Under the pieces are notes generated by a model that saw only the letters and a list, made by a program, of their open reading frames with translations, did no database searches and was not told where the DNA came from. Below are positions 1-5,204 of a stretch of DNA of 6,400 nt, piece by piece. Each line of letters begins with the position of its first letter. The first letter of the stretch is position 1. Source of the DNA: Alphaproteobacteria bacterium (GTDB taxonomy: Bacteria; Pseudomonadota; Alphaproteobacteria; Rickettsiales; SXRF01); the NCBI GenBank assembly GCA_020050695.1, contig JAGVKI010000138.1, forward strand, positions 1 to 6,400, in the 5' to 3' direction. Made by a program: the position numbers and the translations under genes.

Positions 1-2
1 AG

Positions 3-1409
3 CTTGGCGGCCATGAAGAACTGATTGAACACCTTGGCAGTGCTATCAAACCAGACTGCGGCCTGCTGGCGCGTGACGGTAATTTCATTGCGGCAGGATA
101 TAACGCGGCGCTTGATGAAATGCGCGGGCTTCGCGATGAAGGCAAGCGCGTGATTGCCGCGCTTCAGCAAAAATATATCGAGCAGACCGGTATCAATACG
201 CTCAAAATCCGCTTCAATAATGTGCTGGGTTATTACATTGAAATTACGCAGGCGCACCAGAGCAAAGTGACGCCGGATTTCATTCACCGCCAGACATTGG
301 TGGGCAACTTACGCTACACCACGGTGGAACTTTCCGAACTCGAACGCAAGATTGGCGAAGCGGCAGATAAAGCGCTTAAAACCGAACTGGAATTGTTTGC
401 TGATTTGCTGGCGCTGATCCAGAAAGACCAGATGCGCATTGTGGCAACGGCGCGTGCGCTGGCAGCGGCTGACGCATTTGCAGGCCTTGCCGAACTTGCG
501 CTTTTGCGCCGCTATGTGCGCCCCACGGTCGATAGCAGCATGGCGTTTGATATTAAAGGCGGACGCCACCCGGTGGTGGAAGCAAGCCTGGCCAAATCCA
601 CCCGCGAGCCGTTTATTGCCAATGATTGCAGCCTTGCAGACAGCCAGCGCCTGTGGCTGCTTACCGGCCCGAACATGGCGGGTAAATCGACATTCCTGCG
701 CCAGAATGCGCTGATTGCAATCCTCGCGCAGATGGGCTCATTCGTGCCTGCCGAGGCGGCGCATATCGGCATGGTCGACCGCTTGTTTTCACGCGTGGGC
801 GCAGCCGACGACCTGGCGCGCGGACGCTCCACTTTCATGGTGGAGATGGTGGAAACCGCTACCATCATGCATCAGGCGACGCAGCGCTCTTTTGTGATTC
901 TTGATGAAATTGGCCGTGGCACGGCGACGTTTGACGGTCTTTCCATTGCCTGGGCGGTGATTGAGTTTTTACATAACCAGACGGGGTGTCGCACACTCTT
1001 TGCCACGCATTACCATGAACTGACGGGCCTGACCGATAGCTTGTCTTCGCTTTCCTGCCACACCATGAAGGTGAAGGAATGGAAAGGTGATCTGATCTTC
1101 CTGCATGAAGTAGGGGCAGGGGCGGCGGATCGCTCCTACGGTATCCATGTGGCAAAACTTGCAGGACTTCCGGCAGCGGTGATTAGCCGCGCGGCGGATA
1201 TTCTGCACCAGTTGGAGCAGCAGCAGGTGGGGGCATCAGCGCTGCCTGCATCGCTACCCTTATTTTCCTATTCAGCGGCCGCGCCCCAGCCAGTAGCCGA
1301 TCCCAAAGCAGAGGCGGTTATGGCGCAACTTAAGGCCGTATCGCCCGATAACCTGACGGCCCGCCAGGCGCTGGAGTTGCTCTATAAAATTAAGGAACTG
1401 GCTGAATAA
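3..1409 (+). CDS. mutS: DNA mismatch repair protein MutS, C-terminal part (5' truncated by window edge)
   Basis: MutS recognises mispaired bases as a dimer and uses ATP to recruit MutL. The reading frame is open from base 3 to the TAA at 1407-1409, giving 468 visible residues. E. coli MutS has 853, so the mismatch-reading domain, the connector and part of the core lie to the left of the window. Visible are the end of the core and the clamp, with [10 protein letters not shown] (at 231-260) and [16 protein letters not shown] (at 297-344), then the complete ABC-type ATPase. The Walker [10 protein letters not shown] is at 666-692, the MutS signature around [13 protein letters not shown] is at 810-848, the Walker B LDEIGRGT is at 900-923, and the THYHE switch histidine follows near 1008-1022. 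The C-terminal helix-turn-helix dimer segment [16 protein letters not shown] closes the protein. The first ATG in the window (120) is internal, not a start. A possible beta-clamp motif SLPLF is at 1251-1265. Identity is certain from the motifs. Confidence 0.97.
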   Translation, partial: LGGHEELIEHLGSAIKPDCGLLARDGNFIAAGYNAALDEMRGLRDEGKRVIAALQQKYIEQTGINTLKIRFNNVLGYYIEITQAHQSKVTPDFIHRQTLVGNLRYTTVELSELERKIGEAADKALKTELELFADLLALIQKDQMRIVATARALAAADAFAGLAELALLRRYVRPTVDSSMAFDIKGGRHPVVEASLAKSTREPFIANDCSLADSQRLWLLTGPNMAGKSTFLRQNALIAILAQMGSFVPAEAAHIGMVDRLFSRVGAADDLARGRSTFMVEMVETATIMHQATQRSFVILDEIGRGTATFDGLSIAWAVIEFLHNQTGCRTLFATHYHELTGLTDSLSSLSCHTMKVKEWKGDLIFLHEVGAGAADRSYGIHVAKLAGLPAAVISRAADILHQLEQQQVGASALPASLPLFSYSAAAPQPVADPKAEAVMAQLKAVSPDNLTARQALELLYKIKELAE

Positions 1410-1445
1410 TAATATAAATAATATTATACACATTAAATATGGTTA

Positions 1446-1474
1446 TTTTTCTGGAATTACCATTTTTCTATAGT
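1446..1474 (+). promoter_or_regulatory. Possible sigma70-type promoter for the dut operon
   Basis: The gap between mutS and dut (1410-1548) is strikingly AT-rich compared with its surroundings. It holds a TATAGT hexamer at 1469-1474 as a -10 candidate, with a weak TTTTTC at 1446-1451 as -35 at 17 bp spacing. A second, weaker -10 candidate is TATCAT at 1493-1498. The gap also has a 7-bp all-AT inverted repeat just after the mutS stop (1409-1415 with 1421-1427), too weak to call a terminator. The placement is an inference from base composition and hexamer similarity only. Confidence 0.3.
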
Positions 1475-1535
1475 AAAATACGCGCTTCTACTTATCATAT
1501 ACGTACAAGAGCCGCATAATGGCCAACCCACTTCT

Positions 1536-1541
1536 AAAGGA
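1536..1541 (+). promoter_or_regulatory. Shine-Dalgarno site deciding the dut start
   Basis: AAAGGA lies 7 bases before the ATG at 1549. The alternative in-frame ATG at 1519 has only a weak CAAGAG (1506-1511) before it. This favours the downstream start. Confidence 0.6.
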
Positions 1542-1548
1542 TATTCGC

Positions 1549-2016
1549 ATGACCGTTTCTATACCGCTGCTGCAATTGCCGCATGGCAAAGACCTTCCGC
1601 TTCCTGAATATGCAACCTCGCAAAGCGCAGGGGTAGACCTGATGGCGGCGATTGAGGGTGAACTGGTAGTAAAGCCCATGCAGCGTGTACTGGTGCCTAC
1701 CGGTATTGCGATTGCGCTTCCGGGTGATTTTGAAGCGCAGGTACGTCCGCGCTCAGGACTGGCATTTAAAAACGGTATCAGCGTGCTCAACACCCCCGGC
1801 ACCATTGATGCGGATTATCGCGGCGAGATCAAAGTGCTGCTGATCAATTTTGGTCAGGAAGATTTTGTGATTACCCGCGGCATGCGCATCGCGCAGATGG
1901 TGGTGGCACCGGTCACCCAGGTGGGCTTCAGCAGCGTTGAATCGCTTGATGAAACGCAGCGCAGCGCAGGCGGTTTTGGCTCCACGGGCGTAAAAGCAAA
2001 AGTTGCCAGCGCGTAA
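1549..2016 (+). CDS. dut: Deoxyuridine 5'-triphosphate nucleotidohydrolase (dUTPase)
   Basis: Hydrolyses dUTP to dUMP and pyrophosphate, keeping uracil out of DNA and feeding thymidylate synthesis. It belongs to the homotrimeric, all-beta dUTPase family and is cytosolic. From the ATG at 1549 the product has 155 residues, close to the usual 150. All five family motifs are visible in order: motif 1 SAGVDLMAA (26-34), motif 2 [10 protein letters not shown] (67-76), motif 3 [13 protein letters not shown] (81-93), motif 4 RGMRIAQMV (110-118) and motif 5 [10 protein letters not shown] (138-147). By comparison with E. coli, N81 should contact uracil, D87 should be the catalytic base and Y90 should stack on the sugar. 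The flexible C-terminal glycine-rich arm is intact. An in-frame ATG at 1519 would add 10 residues ([10 protein letters not shown]), but it has the poorer ribosome site and adds nothing to the fold. It is the first gene of a compact operon, and the next gene starts 2 bases after its stop. Confidence 0.95.
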   Translation: MTVSIPLLQLPHGKDLPLPEYATSQSAGVDLMAAIEGELVVKPMQRVLVPTGIAIALPGDFEAQVRPRSGLAFKNGISVLNTPGTIDADYRGEIKVLLINFGQEDFVITRGMRIAQMVVAPVTQVGFSSVESLDETQRSAGGFGSTGVKAKVASA

Positions 2017-2018
2017 TC

Positions 2019-2465
2019 ATGCTGCCACGAAAATTATTCTACGCGGTTGAGGCGGTGCTATACATCGCCTATAACGCAGGGCGTGGCCCTATCAGCAGCC
2101 GTGACATCGCAGGCAAACAGGGGCTTCCCCCCCGCTATCTGGAGCAGCTGATGCAGCGCCTGGTGCGCGGCGGTGTACTGCGCGGTGTGCGCGGTCCTCG
2201 CGGCGGATACTTGCTGGCGCGTGAGCGCAGGCGCATCACGGTCGGTGATATTTGTGAAATACTGAACGACGAAAAAGATGACCAGGACATCCAGGGCTAT
2301 AACGGCACGCCGCTTGGCCAGCAGGTGGTGCATCCGGTATGGGATACGGCGCATCATAAAATGATGCAGCATCTTAAAGACATCAACCTCGCAGACCTCT
2401 GTGAGCAGGCGCTTGCCGGGCAGATCCGCAAGGATTCTGATGAGCGTATGGATTTTGCAATTTAA
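2019..2465 (+). CDS. Rrf2-family transcriptional regulator without Fe-S cysteines (CymR-like context)
   Basis: A 148-residue DNA-binding regulator. The N-terminal winged helix-turn-helix has the Rrf2 hallmarks: YAVEAVLYIA (8-17) as helix 1, the recognition region ISSRDIAGKQGLPPRYLEQL (25-44), and the wing GVRGPRGGYLLAR (56-68), followed by ITVGDICEIL (73-82). IscR, NsrR and RsrR carry a cluster of three cysteines around residues 90-105. Here only C79 and C128 exist and that loop has none, so an Fe-S cofactor bound by the usual ligands is unlikely. It sits directly before cysK, an arrangement that recalls CymR, the Rrf2 repressor of cysteine metabolism in Firmicutes, which works with CysK as co-repressor. 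A role in controlling cysK or this operon is inferred from position and family. The start ATG at 2019 lies 2 bases after the dut stop, suggesting translational coupling, and no strong ribosome site is seen. Confidence 0.88.
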   Translation: MLPRKLFYAVEAVLYIAYNAGRGPISSRDIAGKQGLPPRYLEQLMQRLVRGGVLRGVRGPRGGYLLARERRRITVGDICEILNDEKDDQDIQGYNGTPLGQQVVHPVWDTAHHKMMQHLKDINLADLCEQALAGQIRKDSDERMDFAI

Positions 2466-2495
2466 CGTATTTAAACCAACGAAAGGAATGGCATT

Positions 2496-3485
2496 ATGAC
2501 CGCCTCCGCAATCAAACAAGCACCCGTGGAACTTGACCGCCCAGGCCGTGGCCGCATTTATGATAATATCCTGGCAACCATTGGCAATACGCCGCTGATC
2601 CGCCTGCACCGTCTGGCGCAGGAAGCAGGCTGCGTGGCTGATATTCTGGTGAAGGCTGAATTTTTCAACCCGCTGTCTTCGGTCAAAGACCGTATCGCCC
2701 TTTCCATGGTGGAAGCGGCAGAAGCAGCAGGCAAGATTACGCCCAAGACCGTGCTGGTGGAGCCAACATCAGGCAATACCGGTATTGCGTTGGCATTTGT
2801 GTGCGCCGCCAAGGGTTACCGCCTGATCCTGACCATGCCTGAGAGCATGTCGATTGAGCGCCGTAAGATGCTGAAGCAACTGGGCGCTGAACTTGAACTC
2901 ACCCCTGCCTCTAAAGGCATGCGCGGCGCGATTGAACGTGCAGAAGAAATCATCGCCTCCAACCCGGATGCGCTGATGCCGCAGCAGTTTAAAAATGAAT
3001 CCAACCCGGCTATTCACCGCCGCACCACCGCCGAAGAAATCTGGACGGATACGGCAGGCAAGGTGGATGTGTTTATTGCAGGCGTTGGCACCGGCGGTAC
3101 GGTAACGGGCACGGGCAGCGCTCTCAAAGCCAAAAAGCCGGGCGTGAAAATCATCGCCGTTGAGCCGGAAGACAGCCCGGTGCTGTCCGGCGGCAAACCA
3201 GGCCCGCACAAGATTCAGGGCATTGGCGCGGGCTTCGTGCCTGACGTATTGCAGACCGATGTGATTGACGAGATTATCACCATCGGCAATGAAACCGCAT
3301 TTAATGTGGCGCGCAAAATCGCAAAGCTTGAAGGTATACCGGTGGGTATCTCTTCCGGCGCTACGATTGCTGCTGCGCTTGAAGTAGGCGCGCGCCCGGA
3401 AATGAAAGGCAAGACCATTGTGGTGATTGCCGCATCAAGTGCGGAACGTTATTTGTCGACGGATCTCTTCTCCGAACAGCAGTGA
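2496..3485 (+). CDS. cysK: Cysteine synthase A (O-acetylserine sulfhydrylase, PLP-dependent)
   Basis: Makes L-cysteine from O-acetylserine and sulfide in the last step of sulfur assimilation. It is a cytosolic PLP enzyme of fold type II. The 329 residues show the PLP-lysine segment NPLSSVKDR (58-66, K64), the substrate loop EPTSGNTG (89-96), the phosphate-binding [12 protein letters not shown] (196-207), the [18 protein letters not shown] region typical of CysK (227-244), and GISSGAT (284-290), whose serine contacts the PLP ring nitrogen. About 20 residues precede the usual start of the fold ([14 protein letters not shown]), an extension I associate with alphaproteobacterial homologues. No other start is available in it. 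AAAGGA at 2482-2487 gives a good ribosome site. Oddity: the near-C-terminal block reads [14 protein letters not shown] where E. coli has VVILPSSGERYLST, so the LP pair and the glycine are replaced by alanines. The stop overlaps the next gene by 4 bases. Confidence 0.95.
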   Translation: MTASAIKQAPVELDRPGRGRIYDNILATIGNTPLIRLHRLAQEAGCVADILVKAEFFNPLSSVKDRIALSMVEAAEAAGKITPKTVLVEPTSGNTGIALAFVCAAKGYRLILTMPESMSIERRKMLKQLGAELELTPASKGMRGAIERAEEIIASNPDALMPQQFKNESNPAIHRRTTAEEIWTDTAGKVDVFIAGVGTGGTVTGTGSALKAKKPGVKIIAVEPEDSPVLSGGKPGPHKIQGIGAGFVPDVLQTDVIDEIITIGNETAFNVARKIAKLEGIPVGISSGATIAAALEVGARPEMKGKTIVVIAASSAERYLSTDLFSEQQ

Positions 3486-4276
3486 TCGATAAACCACAAA
3501 CATCCTGTTCGCCTCTTGAGGAGAATGAGAGGTTGCGTCGGTATGCGCGCCATCTGGTGTTGCCTGAAATCGGGCAGGCGGGACAGGAAAAGCTGCTGGC
3601 ATCGTCGGTGCTGGTGATTGGTGCCGGCGGTCTGGGCAGCGGTTCGCTGGCCTATCTGGCGGCGGCAGGTATCGGGCATCTGGGCATTGTAGAATATGAC
3701 CGGGTGGAGCTGTCGAATTTGCAGCGCCAGATATTATTTGAAACGTCTGATATTGGGAGGCTCAAAGTAGAAGCCGCTGCCGACCGCATCAGCGAAATTA
3801 ATGAGGATTGCCGGGTTACCCTATTGCCGCAGCGCCTTAAAGAGGCTAATGCAGGCGAACTGCTTGCCGGTTTTGACCTGGTGCTCGACGGCAGCGATAA
3901 TTTTGCCACCCGCTTTGCGGTGGCAAAGGCAGCGGCAGCGGCGAAGATACCGCTTATTTCGGCTGCCATCAGCGGATTTTCCGGCCAGCTTTCCACCTTC
4001 AAACCTTATTTAGGAAAAGAGCATCCCTGCTATCGCTGTTTTGTGAGCGAACAGCCCGAGCGCGAAATCACTTGCGCGCAGGAAGGCATTGTCGGCCCGC
4101 TCGCGGGGATGATGGGCAGCATGCAGGCGCTGGAAGCCATCAAGGAACTGCTCGGCATTGGCCAGTCGCTTTCGGGGCATCTCCTGCTGGTGGATGCGCT
4201 CTCCTGGTCTATCCGTAAAACCACATTGCCGAAAGATCCTGCCTGCGCGTTTTGCAGCCCGGCTGCGCACGTATAA
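3482..4276 (+). CDS. moeB: MoeB/ThiF/HesA-family sulfur-carrier adenylyltransferase
   Basis: An E1-like enzyme that adenylates the C-terminal glycine of a small ubiquitin-like sulfur carrier (MoaD for molybdopterin, ThiS for thiamine, or a CysO-like protein) so that it can become a thiocarboxylate. The 264 residues show [12 protein letters not shown] (20-31), the ATP loop GAGGLGS (47-53), NLQRQ with R82 (79-83), K95, DGSDNF (136-141), and two Cys-X2-Cys pairs (C183/C186 and C255/C258) that should bind structural zinc. C198, in [13 protein letters not shown], is at the place of the conserved family cysteine. There is no C-terminal rhodanese domain, so it is MoeB/HesA length, not MOCS3/MoeZ type. 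The start is a GTG inside the cysK stop (GTGA, 4-base overlap) without a clear Shine-Dalgarno, which points to translational coupling. The partner carrier is not in the window, so MoeB versus ThiF cannot be settled. I favour MoeB on length and zinc pairs. Confidence 0.88.
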   Translation: MIDKPQTSCSPLEENERLRRYARHLVLPEIGQAGQEKLLASSVLVIGAGGLGSGSLAYLAAAGIGHLGIVEYDRVELSNLQRQILFETSDIGRLKVEAAADRISEINEDCRVTLLPQRLKEANAGELLAGFDLVLDGSDNFATRFAVAKAAAAAKIPLISAAISGFSGQLSTFKPYLGKEHPCYRCFVSEQPEREITCAQEGIVGPLAGMMGSMQALEAIKELLGIGQSLSGHLLLVDALSWSIRKTTLPKDPACAFCSPAAHV

Positions 4277-4327
4277 TAATACGAAAGCCCCTTGCCAGAA
4301 GCGCTGTGCGCTATTACTCATTAACCT

Positions 4328-4822
4328 ATGAAAAAACTGCCCTATATCATCGCATCGGTTTTATGCCTGCTGCTGGCTGCGCCTGATACTAACGCCGCTA
4401 CGAGCACGGGGCTTCCTGTGCCGCGTTTTGTAGCGCTCAAGGCCGATGAGGTGAATGTACGCACCGGCCCTGGCACGCGCTATCCTATCCAGTGGGTGTA
4501 TCATAAGCAGGGCATGCCGGTGGAAGTTGTCGAAGAATATGATGCGTGGCGCAAGATCCGCGATGTCGAAGGCACGACGGGCTGGGTGCATAAAGGCATG
4601 GTCGATGGTAAGCGCAATGCAATCATCACCGGCAAACAGCCGCAGATTGTGCGCATAGACGCCGATGACAGTTCCAAGCCCATTTTAAAAGTCGAACCAG
4701 ACGTGATTGCGCGTATTGTGGAATGCTCGGTGGGCTGGTGCCGCATTCAGGTGTCTGGCCGCAAGGGCTGGATTGACAAGAAGCATCTGTGGGGCGTCTA
4801 CCCCAAAGAAACAATCGAGTAA
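4328..4822 (+). CDS. Secreted protein with two bacterial SH3 domains
   Basis: A 164-residue product beginning with a Sec signal peptide: MKK, a hydrophobic core at residues 5-18, and probable cleavage after TNA (23/24). C13 lies inside the hydrophobic core and does not form a lipobox, so it is not a lipoprotein. The first SH3-like domain (about 34-98) has the classic NVRTGPGTRYP (43-53), W74 and GWVHKGMV (85-92). The second (about 104-160) is more divergent, with C133 and C138 five residues apart, perhaps a periplasmic disulfide, and GWIDKKHLWGVYP (147-159). Bacterial SH3 domains of this kind usually bind peptidoglycan or act as adaptors in the envelope. No catalytic domain is attached. The start at 4328 is fixed by an in-frame stop at 4322-4324, and no good ribosome site precedes it. 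It is probably the last gene of the operon, 51 bases after moeB. Specific function unknown. Confidence 0.88.
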   Translation: MKKLPYIIASVLCLLLAAPDTNAATSTGLPVPRFVALKADEVNVRTGPGTRYPIQWVYHKQGMPVEVVEEYDAWRKIRDVEGTTGWVHKGMVDGKRNAIITGKQPQIVRIDADDSSKPILKVEPDVIARIVECSVGWCRIQVSGRKGWIDKKHLWGVYPKETIE

Positions 4823-4840
4823 TAAGTATTTGTAGTATAT

Positions 4841-4849
4841 TGCTAATAT
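4841..4849 (+). promoter_or_regulatory. Possible extended -10 promoter for the riboswitch transcript
   Basis: TGCTAATAT fits an extended -10 element (TGn followed by a TATAAT-like hexamer at 4844-4849). No good -35 is present at the expected distance. Transcription would begin near 4856, inside the left arm of the terminator hairpin, so the new transcript would lack the hairpin. An alternative with TTGCCA (4865-4870) as -35 has only a poor -10 (TACATC, 4888-4893). Inference from sequence similarity. Confidence 0.3.
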
Positions 4850-4883
4850 TGGCATGGTAAAGCCTTGCCAGCCTTTTGTTTTT
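4849..4883 (+). terminator. Rho-independent terminator after the SH3 gene
   Basis: TGGCA (4850-4854) pairs with TGCCA (4866-4870). After one T-T mismatch the stem continues with GGT (4856-4858) pairing GCC (4862-4864, one G-U), leaving an AAA loop. The tract CCTTTTGTTTTT (4872-4883) follows. It would end the dut-to-SH3 transcript and insulate the riboswitch gene from it. Confidence 0.55.
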
Positions 4884-4896
4884 CAAGTACATCTAT

Positions 4897-5088
4897 CGGT
4901 GATGGTTTCTTACCCCAAAAGGGTGGGAATAAAAGGGAATGCGGTAAGGGCGCTTTGTGCCTAAATCCGCAACTGCCCCCGCAACTGTAGGCGACGAATC
5001 ACTGGTTTCGATACGCGGTCACTGGACTAGATCCGGGAAGGCCTGCCAGATGATGATGACCCGCAAGTCAGGAGACCTGCCATCGACG
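4897..5088 (+). ncRNA. Cobalamin (adenosylcobalamin/B12) riboswitch
   Basis: A cis-acting RNA that binds a B12 form and usually lowers expression of the gene downstream. The class hallmarks appear in the right order. AAAAGGGAATGCGGT is at 4931-4945, with GCGGT pairing ATCCGC (4965-4970) around a GGGCGC/GTGCCT hairpin. The near-invariant core GCAACTGCCCCCGCAACTGT is at 4969-4988. CACTG (5020-5024) and CCGGGAAGGC (5033-5042) follow, then GACCCGCAAGTC, and the B12 box AGTCAGGAGACCTGCC is at 5066-5081. Closing helix P1 can be drawn between CGGTGATGG (4897-4905) and CCATCGACG (5080-5088) with one G-U and one mismatch. A small ACCC/GGGT hairpin (4912-4915 with 4921-4924) fits P2/P3. The gene it precedes (5205 onward) is not a recognised B12 gene. 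An open frame crossing this RNA (4957-5175) is taken as chance. Confidence 0.93.
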
Positions 5089-5204
5089 TGTCGCACACGC
5101 TTTAATCCACGGTCGGGGAAGGCCAGGAGAGAACGCAAAAGGCATTTGCCTGCTTGCTGTGACGGCACGAATTGAATGTAACTGACTTCAAGGAGTGTAT
5201 CGAC
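5089..5204 (+). promoter_or_regulatory. Leader / expression platform between riboswitch and gene
   Basis: 116 bases without a gene. I see no hairpin followed by a T-tract, so transcription termination here is not supported and control of translation is more likely. Small hairpins are possible: GGTC/GGCC (5111-5114 with 5121-5124) and AGGC/GCCT around 5140-5151. TGTCG (5089-5093) can pair with CGACA (5201-5205), and GCCAT (5079-5083, in the P1 3' arm) can pair with ATGGC at the start codon (5205-5209), giving two alternative long-range contacts with the translation start. This switching model is inference. Confidence 0.45.
5190..5195 (+). promoter_or_regulatory. Shine-Dalgarno site of the riboswitch-controlled gene
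   Basis: AAGGAG, a near-perfect anti-16S match, sits 9 bases before the ATG at 5205. It fixes the start of the following gene and is the likely target of riboswitch control. Confidence 0.75.

Noticed and set aside
1409..1427. AT-only inverted repeat (7-bp arms) after mutS as a terminator
   Set aside because: A stem of only A-T pairs is too weak, and no T-tract follows directly.
1519..1548. Longer dut start at 1519
   Set aside because: Weaker ribosome site, and the 10 extra residues are not part of the dUTPase fold. It remains possible.
2058..2609. 183-codon minus-strand frame over the Rrf2 gene and cysK start
   Set aside because: It covers two clearly identified genes on the plus strand, shows no recognisable motif and crosses a gene boundary.
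4300..4312. AGCGC/GCGCT small hairpin between moeB and the SH3 gene as a terminator
   Set aside because: The 5-bp stem has no T-tract after it. The next gene starts 16 bases later, so it is more likely within the operon.
5125..5174. Short leader peptide behind AGGAGAG in the riboswitch leader
   Set aside because: The nearest start (TTG at 5146) is too far from the site and gives only about nine codons.
4957..5175. 72-codon plus-strand frame inside the riboswitch
   Set aside because: Its sequence is explained by conserved riboswitch elements and it has no ribosome site.
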